Assembly (NCBI GenBank): GCA_027405735.1
Contig: JAPEHQ010000001.1
Location: 4,402,001 to 4,466,000, forward strand
Direction of reading: 5' to 3'
DNA: 64,000 bases
DNA from: Mucor racemosus
Taxonomy: Eukaryota > Mucoromycota > Mucoromycetes > Mucorales > Mucoraceae
How positions within the stretch are numbered: position 1 is the stretch's first letter; every line of letters starts with the position of its first letter. A program made the position numbers and the translations under genes. Below the pieces are notes generated by a model, which saw only the letters and a program-made list of their open reading frames with translations, ran no database searches and had not been told where the DNA came from. Below, piece by piece: positions 12,530 through 24,007 of this stretch.

Positions 12530-12672
12530 GCCGACCTGAGCTACACAAGATGCTTTTTTTGTGCCTAGGTGGGCTCCACACTATAACCTGAGCTGTTGTT
12601 CCCACCGAATATGGCTAAAAAGATAACAAGTTGCACATGGGCACAACAAAAGAAATTACACACAACAAACAT
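12530..12672 (-). repeat. Diverged inner extension of the right arm
   Basis: Inverted counterpart of 6686-6835. Read on the minus strand it runs through the same ordered blocks and stops after 'caggtcggc'. The identity drop at 12673 is abrupt relative to the adjoining arm. Confidence 0.8.
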
Positions 12673-14655
12673 AACGCTAAGCTTCTATGTGCAGAATTAT
12701 AGATTCTGTCCGTGTGCATAACATTAATCCCATGTGTTCATAATAGTACAATTGCCCATAAGTGGATCATTATCTCCATTTGTGCATAATAATAAAATCT
12801 GACCATGAGCATAATGAGCTAATTGTATGGGCACAAATTGGTTTGTACATGAGAATCGTGCCGTTCTCAAAATAACGTTGCATTTTTTACTGGAGGAATG
12901 GATTTTTAAATTACATTTGTTTTTATTAATATAGATTATAAACAATAATACAATTCAATACGTTGTTGATGTAGAGCAATACATGCAAGAACCAATATAT
13001 TTACGATTATCATCATTTGTAAATATGTTTATACTAGCTATAATGCTTACAGCAACAATGGTTTTTGCTCAAGCATAAACTTAAATGACACTTACTGCTT
13101 AAATTTATATGAAAGCTAAATCTAAAATTATAGATGTTGTTACTTTATTACACATAAAATTTAAACAAATTAACCTTCTTTAAACATACTATTTTAGTTT
13201 ATTACAATTGTCAGCTGTAAAAAGATTTGTTTTCAAGTATACAGTAGCTACGATCAAAACTATAGTTATTAGGCAAAACATTAGATTATTCTTTTTTTTT
13301 ATTTCTATATCATCCGAAATTTTATCACTTTTCTGGAACATTTCATGGGTTTGTAACCAGTTCTAGCTTTTTATTGAGTAGATATAAATATCATTGCCTT
13401 CGATTTGATCTGGTAATCAAGAACTACGCCCAACAATACAGTAGTAAATAATGCTATTTGATCTTATAATGCCGTTAAATAAAAATACCAGTCTCTAATA
13501 TAGACTGCTACCTATATTAAAAACATTAGTTCCTTATGTTAGAATGCGTATTCAGATACAAGAAAAGAATACTAGCTTGATAGTCTGATATACCGTACCT
13601 TATCAAATGGTGAATATATCCTTGGAATATGAAAACAAAAAGAGAGAAACAACACACGTAGAAAAGGACTTTCAAGGCTTTACATTATTCAGCGCATTTA
13701 AAACTCTGCTAAATTGCACATTTCAGCCAATGTAAAAGCAGTTTTACAGCGCCTGAACTATAAACTAAGCAAAATAGGCAATATCTGTTACTATAATAGA
13801 AACATAAAATTTTCTACCAAAAATCCGTCTGTCATATCATACACTCATTAAAAAATTGCAAAAACGAGCCCGTAGAAGAGCGACTCCGTAATTGAGCATA
13901 GCAAGATTGAACGGCTAAGTCTCTTATACTATGGTGTTATCCAAGTTTTAAATAAAAAAGCTTTTTTTTTTGTACTTTTCTTATACTTAACCATGTACAG
14001 TCTGAAAATTCAGACTTTGTAGCGTACATTTTTCCGGGCTCATTCCATCCTTACCAACACTCGTGATTTTTATCAAAAAACAGAAAAATCAAATTTTGAT
14101 ACCAAAATCAACGTTTAAATATACTACATTATGAGAGAAAATTGTATGCATAGCTAATACGCATTTTATAAAAGCTTGATATTAAATGTCAAGTAATGAA
14201 AATTTGCACTTTTGGCCCAAAAACGGTTTTTTGATTAAAGGATTTTCATGTAATATTTTGCAATAAAAATGTTTGTTATTTTTTATTGAGCAAATAGAGC
14301 GCTAAATTCTGTATGTGTGTATATTTTTTGTTTTTATAACTGGTAGTATAATTCACTCTAGATTTGCAAAATCAGAAAAAAAAATTTAAAAAATGTCAAA
14401 ATTGATGATCTGGACAAGAATAATTTTCTAAATTAATATTCCGCTTATAAGCCTTGTAAGTCTTAAAAATAAGAGATTTCATAATACTTGAGAACTTTTT
14501 CAAGAACTTACAATGCTGTACCCACTTGATTCAAGCTTATTACAGTAAATATTTATACATGTTAATATTGTGTAGTAGTTTATCTGATGATAATATAGTC
14601 TTACTTGATAATTAATGCGCTAGAAAAGGTGATTTACATTAAGTTTTAGTCTTAC

Positions 14656-14744
14656 CCCTCCAACATCATAAACATAAACATGGCCACCACTGAAACCTAT
14701 TGCCACCTTTTTTCCCTCTTGGCCCAAGCCAATTTATTCAATGC
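14656..14744 (-). pseudogene. WD40-repeat exon fragment with a frameshift (right arm)
   Basis: Exact mirror of the fragment at 4614-4702, including the same frameshift. The lesion therefore predates the arm duplication or was copied by gene conversion. Confidence 0.45.
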
Positions 14745-15692
14745 TTTACTATAACAAACTTACTTTTGACCTATAAAAATTGATTTATTAGTAAAATCAA
14801 TTATTAATAACAAGCTAATAAGTAATAATTATGGTGTCCGTTTGATAGTTGGTAATGATATACAGGACAACATCTTGTTTTCCTCTTCTTAGCTGTTGGC
14901 CACTAATAAATAGAAATAAATGCTTTTTAAAAACTAAATAGACTAACATGAGTTTATTGATTCATTCAAATCAAGTCAATACTATACATACTTTTCTAAT
15001 CACTAGTTTTTCTCCAGGTAGATATCGACTTTAGTCCAAAAAAGCATTGGTTATAACGTAAATAATGGAACAAAATGATTAAGTCCTGGACGCTTTTTTT
15101 GCTTGAAAAAGATATTATAACGCGCCCTAACGTTAACAGTTAATAATTCATTTCCAAATAAACAATAGGAAAAACACGTACTTGTACCTGCTACTTGATT
15201 TCAGTTTATAAAAAAATACTATTAATCTTTTTGTTGTAGTTTTAAACGTAAATAAAAGAGCTGAGGAAAGAGTACAGTAGTAGGGAAGAAAAAAGATTTT
15301 GTGTGTTACAAACAGGAATTTACAAAGGAATGAATGCTTTTAGTGTTACCAAACAAGTTGTTGTCGTTGTTCCCATTTGGCCTCCGAAAGAGGAGCATGG
15401 GCAAAACTCTTTCAAACCCCAAATTTGAAATTGATATATTGTATCTCGTCAATAAGACAATTCTGTTGAATCAGAGTAACTCGCATCTGTTTTAAACCAT
15501 TCAAATTATCTTCGTTATTAATTATATTATGATTAATATACTTTAATAAATTGACTAAAAAACCTTGATCTCATTGCTCTGCTCATCTGGGCTGCCTGAT
15601 CTGCACAAATTTTTTTATTCTGCCCATCTGTGCAGATCATTATGCCCATAGGAAGCATAATAGTTTGGCCGTAATGTTCCGATTTACCAAAT

Positions 15693-17441
15693 GCACAATG
15701 ATCCATGCAAGTTGATATCTGATATACTTGTATGTAGTATTTACCCATCTATATGCTCATGTAGAGTGGAAGCTTACCTGGATCATTATTTATAAAGATT
15801 GCATTGTTAATTGTTTTTATTAAAAGGGAGCAGTAAACTATAGGTACATTTTGGTCATTAATTTTCTCGACATGCAGTATCTTGTGAAAGTTGCCCTTTG
15901 AGACCATTGCATCCACGACGTGTACCTACCCTCATGTAAAGTTGGAAGTTAGTAGGATTGAAATTCATCGAGATGAGGTTTTTGTTGTCGGTTTCTACTG
16001 CTGAAGGAAAGGAGGCTTCAAATGGGTTTTCAATGTTTTTCAAATGTTTTCGCTTAATATTGAGTCAAATCACGTAAAATCTTCAAAGAATATGTACCTT
16101 CACTTTATAGGCCATTGATATTACTTGGAGAATAAAAATACAATATTAATCCCAGAATATTAGTGCACTGGTCAAATATTGACCAAAATTTAACCGAGAT
16201 TTACCTAAAATTGATTATAAAAAATTGAGCACCTAAATTAAAATATTAATTTTTTATACAGTATTCACAAGATAGATACAACTCTAAACTACTCTGCATT
16301 TTTTGTTTCAGCAAAAAATATTGATTTTTCGTCGAGGTATTCAAAATAATAGGACATATTACAGCTTAACCCTACGGTAACTGGGTTTCAAAATTGATAT
16401 GATGACAAATCGACCAGAAAATGATCAAAAAAAACAAAATTGCTTAATGGTTCATGAACTGCAAAGTAAGTTGAAATAGCTTATTAAATGGTTTTTGTAC
16501 ATTTTTAAATTTTGCATCCAGCTAAATAAAATTCAAGCAGATGTTTCACATTAAATTTTACACAAAATGCCATTGAAATTTTGGAGGTTTTTTGAAGATA
16601 TGCATCACTTTTTATAAATATAGTTCAAATACAAGCATTGGAGCTAATATACAACAAAATTATCTATCGATTAAGCCATTGCTGAACCTTCTAGCTGCAT
16701 TTTCTGTAGAGAAAACGAGATTTTTGTCCAAATTTTTTTGAAATTCAGAATTTGGGATGAGGGTATATAAGGGAAAAATCGAGGTTAGAAATGAGGATAC
16801 CTCTTTGTACACATTTTTGAGGATATCTCCACGAAAAATTAATATTTTGAAAAAAACTAAATTGGATCCAAGAGAGCTCAACAAGGTGGACGATATGAAT
16901 ATAGAAAAAAATACTGCTCAATTTAACAAATATCTTAAAACCTACTATAAAAATGTCAAAAAAATGAAAAAAAAATAAAAATGCTCAAAAACTTTTTATA
17001 TCAAAATATGTTGTATAGTGCTTAAAAAAAAGTAAGTTTTATTATTAAAAAGCGTTAGTATAGCTTAATTTGTTGCAAAGATATGAAGGTTCAAAGTTTT
17101 CAATTTTTACCAGTGAAATACGTGTAAAAATCTGAAACATTAACACTGAAAAAGTTATAGCAACTGCAAAAAATAGGATATTTTTGGATACTTGTTTTTG
17201 GATTAAAGTTGAGCATTTCAGGTATATTGGCATATAATTTTTTCTTGGTATTATTTAATGAAAAAAAAAAGTAGAAATGGGATGAAAAATGAGACCCAGT
17301 TTTCAAGAGAAAAGCAATGGGTTTTACGTATTTTTGAGTCTTTCGTGAGCTATAAAACAAATTTTGGAATAGGTAGTATAATGCAATCAAGTTATATTTG
17401 TTTGGCAATGTCTAAGGTATGTTCTAAAAAGTGTTTAGTAT
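15693..17441 (-). repeat. Repeat family R1, copy B (in right arm)
   Basis: Mirror of copy A within the right arm of the inverted repeat. It differs from A by one indel and a few substitutions near its outer end, so it is a duplicate of A rather than an independent insertion. Confidence 0.85.
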
Positions 17442-17479
17442 GACATTAGTAATTGAGAAGAGGGACTCAACGGTTTTGA

Positions 17480-18544
17480 GGATTGAAAATCCATGAAAAA
17501 CTAAAAATTTTGAGAATTCAGATTTTACTCGAGTAGGTTTATACACCATAGCAATGAAGATCAGATTTCTTCACTTTGTCTAATGTACTTGGTTTCTTGT
17601 AGACTTCCCATCGGTAATCTTGGTAAAACAGTCTAATTGAGCACCGGCAGTAGTGGATATGAAAGCGTATCGAACTACAGTTGTCAAAAAGCTGAAATGT
17701 CTAATTATATTGACAGACGCAAAACTATTTGGCCCAATTTACGTATCAATGTTTCCGGAGAGCCCAAGTATGTATATCCACTAGTTATGTTATGAAGCTC
17801 ATCACAAAATTGAAAGCCATTTTCATTGATTATTGGAAAGTAGATAGTCTTGTTGAAGATATGTTCATGGAGCTCTTTATTGACCCATTTTATGGGAGAT
17901 TTATTTTAAAGACATGAGTGAAGTTGAAAAATATGGTAAAGCTCATACAATCCACGAATCCAAGGTTAGCTAACATTTTATTTTTTTCGGCACTTTGATC
18001 AAAAAGGAAAATATATTTAAAATATAAAACGACTTCAAGCATTGAAAAATCATGATTACCACAGCAAGCTCCAAAACGAATAGTTTTATCCAGCATAATC
18101 AATAATTTTTTATGCTTAAAATTGTCTAAATTCCCTCTTTTCTTGAGGTAAGCTTCTGCTGCGTGCTGATGGTACTGTAGATTCGTGTATACTGAATGCT
18201 GAAGCTTGCACATTTTATTCATATTTCACTGTAAAGATGTACAATTTATTCTTGGTAAATATTAATATATATTTAAAGTCTAGTGTTCGCGTATTCATTA
18301 TTTATTTATATTTATTTATTGCATTTCCTTGTATTTTATTCGCGGATATGTTATTGTTACGGTCAACGATAGCATACTTGCTAATTTTCTTACATGATGC
18401 ATGATCATGCAGAAAGGTCAACAAAAAAGTATTTAAGGGAAAAGAGCTAAAAGAAAAAGATTTAAGGCAACTTCGCTCTGCGTTTGATCAACCTCTCTTC
18501 TTACATTTCGTACATTACAAATAAAAATAAAAATAAAAAAACTC
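17480..18544. other. Spacer between inverted repeat and P450 gene
   Basis: No gene supported. Two overlapping short ORFs on opposite strands (17729-17917 plus, 17890-18222 minus) show no recognisable motif or splice continuation. The last 150 bp before 18545 contain AT-rich sequence and should include the P450 promoter. Confidence 0.5.
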
Positions 18545-20522
18545 ATGAGCAATCATAGCAGAGTGATTTTACAACGTTTGAGTTTAGTGTATCAAGCTAT
18601 TCTTCAACACTATTCTAAAAATCAAGTATACCTTAAAAGTGCTTGTAAAATTGCTGCTGCCTCGTATATAATTTACTCTGGAATTCAGGTAATTCGTTTT
18701 GTGGTTTCTATTATAGAAATAATAATAAATCAATAATGTTTACTGTTTAGAAAATTTATGAAGCATACTTTGGTCCACTGAGTAAGGTACCAGGGCCTTT
18801 TATTTGTAGGTTTATGGGTATGCCAAGTTTGATATATGATATGCCAACTGGTACATTGTATAGTATACAACATCTAAAATTTATTATTTTGCACACACTC
18901 AAACTTTAAAAACGTTTAGATTTACTAGCTTGAAAAAATTGCATGATATACATGGAGGAGTTGTACGCACTGGACCCAAAAGTATTTCTGTTGCGGATAA
19001 GGATATGATAAAACAAGTATTGGTGCAGGATGATTTACCTAAAGGGCCAACTTACGCAATTTTAAGGAGTAAATAATCAACAAAATGCATATATGCCATT
19101 TTATTTTAACCATCAATCTTAGGAAGTGGAGAAACCTTGCTCAGTACTAACTGCAGACAAACCCATAAGAAAAAGGTAAATGGTTTAGTATTTTAAAATA
19201 ATCATTAGTATTCAAAATTATCTGTAGAGAAGAATGGCTTCTCATGCTTTCTCGGTCAAGTATCTAAACTCATTACAGCCATACGTGGCTGATGTATCAC
19301 GATCAATGGTTGATCAAGTACAAAAAGTCATTCAATCAACTATAGATGAAGAAGATTATGGAACAGTTGATATGTGGAAAATAATGTCATGTGCTGCATT
19401 AGATGTCATTGGAGAAACAGCTTTTGGAGAAACATTTCGTATGCTGGAAGATGGATCTCATCCTGTACCAAAACTCGTGATGCTTAGGATGAAATTGTCA
19501 GCCTACGTTACAGCTTATCCATTTTTCTTTAAAATGTTCGTTAAAGGTCCAAGCCCAAAGATTACGAATGTAAAGGTGAAAGTACATATTAAGGCCTTCA
19601 CTTTACTCATTTTTATATGATTTTAGTTTGCTAGAAGTATTTATGAGAAACGCAAAACTAGTGATACAAAAAGAGATGATATTCTACAAGTATTAGTGGA
19701 TACACAAGACGATCCATATCCAGAAAATCGCATGCCAACAAAAGAGCTTTTGAGAGAAGTAGTTTTATATTTGTTGGCTGGATCAGACACAAGTGGGAAT
19801 ACAATGGGGTTCACTTTAATTGAATTACTTCGCAATCCTGAAAAATTAAAGAAACTCTATGAGGAAATAGATGCTCTTTCTTTTTCGGAGGGAGCAGAGC
19901 TATTTTCAAATGAGCAATTGAAAACACTTCCTTATTTGAATGCTGTCATTCAAGAAACACTTCGAATCCTTCCGGTTTCGGGTGCTGGATTACAGCGAAT
20001 TACAGAAGATGATATCGTTTTAAATGGTGAATTGGCTTTGCCTAAAGATGTACGTAAATATAAATATTTTGTGGTTTTACGGAATTAGTAATAGATTTGT
20101 CAGATTGTCGTCAAATGTAATTTGTACCATGCTCAACACAATAACAAATATTGGCCAAATGCTTCAAAGTTTATTCCTGAAAGATGGATTCCAGGGGAAG
20201 ATGATTATAATCAAGTTGGAGATTTCGACGCTTTTTTTACATTTAGTTCTGGGTAATTTATCATGTTAAAATGAATTTATAACGCTCTTTTAACCGCCCT
20301 GTAATATTATCAAATAGGTCAAGAAACTGCATTGGCAAGAATTTTGCGCTTCAAGAAATCCGTCTTCTTTTGGCCAACTTCCTCAAATATTATGATATGA
20401 AGCCAATCAAGAAAGAGATGGAAGATGCTAAAAACTTGAGACAATATCTTACCCTGACTATCGCAAAAGGTAGTTTCTTTGCTAAAGTAAAACGTAGAAC
20501 AACCCCTTCATCTACCTTGTAA
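18545..20522 (+). CDS. Cytochrome P450 monooxygenase
   Basis: Heme-thiolate monooxygenase, expected at the ER membrane with an NADPH-P450 reductase partner; substrate unknown. Eight exons by splice signals and frame: 18545-18688, 18751-18857, 18920-19068, 19123-19175, 19228-19575, 19627-20049, 20104-20252 and 20318-20522, giving 525 residues. An N-terminal hydrophobic stretch (about residues 33-55) would be the membrane anchor, followed by the proline-rich KVPGPF hinge. The C-helix region reads HKKKRRMASHAFS. I-helix AGSDT is at about 318-322, K-helix ETLR at 377-380, PERW in the meander, and the heme loop FSSGSRNCIGKNFA has its cysteine near 462. The heme loop is split by the last intron. 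Length and motifs are those of a complete class-II fungal P450. The exon 2/3 join (donor gtatag) is the least certain. Mucoralean CYP families such as CYP509 are plausible but not established here. Confidence 0.93.
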
Positions 20523-20661
20523 GAAGTGGCTTGATAGGCGGTTTTTCAAAAAGGAGAGCTTCATATACTTCATCTAAAAGTTAATAAAAGGCGCGTAACC
20601 TATTTTCAAACTTCTTCTGTCTTTGTTTTTATAACCTTTAAAAGTACAAGATACCACAGAG

Positions 20662-21187
20662 ATGTCAAATATTAGAATGGTATGTACCAATGTGAAGATT
20701 TATCTACAAATCAAGTTGATGTTTAGCTGTAAAAATGTTAGTTGAATGAGAAGGAGGAAGCTGGAGGCGACGTTGAGGTCTCCTGGGTCGATCAACAACG
20801 TATCAACGAGTTTAGTCAATATAATGCCAAAATAGATGATCTCGAAGATCAATATGAGAAACTCAAGGTTTGTAAGAATCATTGCGGGCTAAGGAAAATC
20901 AGACGCTTACTGTGATATTTTAGCAAGAAAAAGAGTATTTAGATGATGTTGCTATGGAGCTTGAATTAGCGGATGAGGATGAGGCAGTTAGATATAAAAT
21001 CGGTGATGCTTTTGTACATGTTAGTGCGTCAGAAGCTATCGAGAAAGTCGAGAAAGATTCCGAGAAACTTGGTTTAGCACTTGAAGATGTCAAGCATCAA
21101 ATTGACGCAGTTCAAGAAAAGATGGAACAATTAAAGAAAGATTTATACGCTAAATTCGGCAACGCTATTAATTTGGAAAAGGAATAA
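20662..21187 (+). CDS. PFD4: Prefoldin subunit 4
   Basis: Beta-type subunit of the hexameric cytosolic prefoldin co-chaperone, which passes unfolded actin and tubulin to the CCT chaperonin. Exons 20662-20679, 20742-20867 and 20924-21187 give 135 residues. The family pattern is clear: SWVDQQRINEFS near the N terminus, two long heptad coiled coils flanking a hairpin (ADEDEAVRYKIGDAFVHV), and the conserved C-terminal LYAKFGNAINLE. The first exon has only six codons (MSNIRM). The start is chosen because it is the only in-frame ATG that splices to the conserved region through a gtatgt donor. The gene follows the P450 stop by 139 bp in tandem and converges on NFU1 with 63 bp between stops. Confidence 0.95.
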
Positions 21188-21250
21188 AAGAATTGTTCAT
21201 ATTTATATTGCTTTATTATACAAAAATCTAAAATTTGAACTATAACGTTA

Positions 21251-22106
21251 TTATTTTTCGCCCAATTTCTTTTCGAGTTTATCAAATTCTTGAAGGGCAA
21301 TTTCTTCAGTCTCATCAATTACTTGCTCCACACCTTGAACTTCAGGAATGTAATGCATCAACATATTCTCGATACCATTCTTGAGTGTGATAGCCGAGCT
21401 ATCACAACCTCTGCAACTACCCTTTAACTTGAGTTGAACAATGCCATTTTCAAAGCCGCAATATTCAATATCTCCACCATCTTCTTGAATAGAAGGACGA
21501 ATACGGGTATCGAGTAATTCTTTAATCATTTGAACTTCTTCCGAATCATCGGGATGAATAGCAGTGTCATTAGCAGCTAAATCGTCAGCATCGTATACAA
21601 TAGGTTGACCAGAAGCGAAATGATCCATGATGGCTGCATAGATGTCAGGTTTCATCAATTGCCACTCAGCGCTTTCTTCTTTTGAAATGGTGATGAAATC
21701 AGGTCCAAAAAATACACCAGCGATACCATCAATATGGAATAACTGTTTGGCAAGGGGTGATTTCATGGAAGAACGAACATCTAAGAATTCGGCTGAACCG
21801 CTTCCTAATACTGACACTCCGGGAATAAATTTGAGAGAATCATCATTAGGAGTTTGCTCGGTCTGAATGAACATAGTGCGAACTATGAACTATGTTAGAT
21901 GAGATGTTTTTCTAATTGATTACAATTTAGTTACCTTGTTGACGTCCTAATAAAGAAGTTGCTTGCTGTGCTTTCATACGATTAGCCCAAATGTAACTCT
22001 TGGATAACAATGTTCTCTTGGGTGTATAATGCATTGCCTGGGGAACAATGCTAGTACGCAAAGCGCTTACTCTTTTAAGTTGAGATAAAATAATACGTGA
22101 AGTCAT
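21251..22106 (-). CDS. NFU1: NFU1-type mitochondrial iron-sulfur cluster scaffold
   Basis: Late-acting carrier that delivers [4Fe-4S] clusters to mitochondrial enzymes such as lipoate synthase; the role is from the family. Two exons on the minus strand, 22106-21935 and 21882-21251, give 267 residues. The N terminus ([19 protein letters not shown]) is Arg/Ser-rich without acids, as in a mitochondrial presequence. The Nfu_N domain begins at [19 protein letters not shown] (about residue 58). The NifU C-terminal domain carries the cluster-binding CxxC in GSCRGCDSS (Cys 214 and 217). The exon join was set using the conserved V-R-x-MFIQT sequence, which fixes the second of two adjacent acceptor AGs. 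Confidence 0.95.
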
Positions 22107-23149
22107 TTTTAATGTAAAGAAAACGGTTTTGGAATAAATATAAGAAAAGGATCGAGAGTATTAGTAATTGTAGTAGCTCAATCTTTTTATTCATGGGCTA
22201 GGAAACGAAAGATGCCTAGTCACAACTAGTAAAAATGACTAAATACTATTCCTAGGTGAAGTCGTAGATGCAAATGTTATTTCGTACCATCAACACATAC
22301 AGTATCTATCAAGTATATGACTTAATATTGCTGTTCATGTATTATACTACGTACGTAGACTTCCAATTTAACTCGAATATTTTGTGTATTATGCTACTAT
22401 AATGAAACCTGGTCATTGTTCTTTTCTGGGCACTATTATATTTCAAGCTGGAGTTCCGGGTTCGAAAATGTAATAGTTTGATAAGGATTTATAAAGAAAT
22501 ACATATACGAATGTGCAAATAAAAAAATGTGCGCATGATTTACAGATAATTTTTAACATAATATAACCCAAAAAAAACATTAAATTTATTATTAAATATT
22601 GAGTAAAAATCCTTTAAATTTACCATGTAAAACATGCGAAAAATCCTTCATAAAGTGTATATCACCAATCAATAAACTTTATACCATATAGATGCTTAAA
22701 CATACAGCTAAATAACGTATAGTTAACGGCGATAGGATGCATTTTCACATTCGTTTTATTAGCAATGATTTAGGAAATACCTAAGGAAGAACGCTCTTGA
22801 AACCTGACAGCAAACCATAGAGATACCAACATTTGTCATTTGGATATTTCTTGTAGCCCATCCTCATAAACGCTTTTTTTTTTTTTTGATAAATAGAGAT
22901 GTATATACATATTGAACTACAACTTTGATTATACATAAACAAGATGTTTATTTAATTAATAATTTCAGTAGATGTAATTGCCATATATGCTGGTTTTGAC
23001 TGATGCAACACTATTTCTAATTTAGAATGGCCTGTTAAACCACATATCCCAGTCGAAAAAGTGGATGTTTTATTTCTATGATTTAACCAGCAAAACAATA
23101 AATACTACTAAAACTTTAACTATGGATACTGTTACAATTGTAGCATATA
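22107..23149. other. Gene-free AT-rich spacer
   Basis: Upstream flank of NFU1. No gene seen. Confidence 0.5.
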
Positions 23150-23395
23150 ATTTGAAATTTTCAGCTCGCTTGGATCAATATTCATTGATTATGAGCATTT
23201 TTTTAGTTGTTTTTCTTTTTTAAGCAGAGAAAGACGAATTTTTTGTTGTAAACTGAGCTATACATCTTCAAAAACAGCTTTTAGCTAATGTAATCAAGAT
23301 ATGTGATTTGCAAATTCAATACACATTTAGAGTAACTTCAAAATTCACTTTCGAATCATAATTTGGTTTTATAAAAATTTTCGAAAAATATCACA
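23150..23395 (-). repeat. Repeat family R2, inverted fragment
   Basis: Reverse complement aligns with 7340-7520: shared 'acatatcttgatta/tcattagct', 'agctgtttttgaaga' and 'gtctttctctgctta'. Moderately diverged. Confidence 0.6.
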
Positions 23396-24007
23396 TACAG
23401 AACACCAGGTTGTTATGCCAATACTCATCATAGGTCTCACATCCAAGGCCTCAGTCTATAATTAGTGTTATAGTAAATGAATGCAGATCATTGATTTACA
23501 TCATATCCTTAGATAGTAAAACCCTAGTAGTAGTTATAATAATTAATGTGTATAAGTACATCCAAAAGATGCATTGTTAATAAAAGTGTAATATTCTGAC
23601 AAGATTATTTATATAGGCACTTTTGACATTTTACAGGTGATAAAACTAGGTGTTTCCAATTCCTTAGCTCATCCTCACACCAGCTCAGGGTGGTTGAAAC
23701 TTTACAATGTTCTGGATAAATACTAGATGTACCTATAAATCATCGCAACGAGAGCTCGTTTGCATCCACCATATGAATGGAGAACCTTTGTAATGTTCTA
23801 TTGAACGAGAAATACTACGGGAGGTGTCGAATCATGTCTAGCATGCTTTCAATCTGCATAGATATTATCTCAGTTGGTACTGTATTGTGGAAAAATGGTG
23901 TGTAGCGCAAAGATTGATTGGTAATATATTGTATTCATTTATAAGATTAGTCATAATATTAGATTACCACAAGTCTGCGTGTACTCCTTGGTTACGATTA
24001 TTGTAAC

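Larger units (their letters stand above)
12673..17479 (-). repeat. Right arm of the giant inverted repeat
   Basis: Reverse complement of 1880-6685 with one detected single-base indel and a few substitutions concentrated in the outer 150 bp. The outer end is sharp: homology stops at 17479, beyond which the sequence (gattgaaaatccatg...) no longer matches the left flank. The inner end is also sharp: near-identity stops at 12673, opposite 6685. Arm length is about 4.8 kb. Confidence 0.97.

Noticed and set aside
1880..17479. Centromere or pericentromere identity for this block
   Set aside because: LINE and inverted repeats occur near Mucor centromeres, but ordinary genes lie every few kb throughout the window and no centromere motif could be identified.
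17890..18222. 110-codon ORF on the minus strand
   Set aside because: No recognisable motif, no splice continuation, AT-driven composition, and it overlaps another short ORF on the plus strand; chance ORF is more likely.
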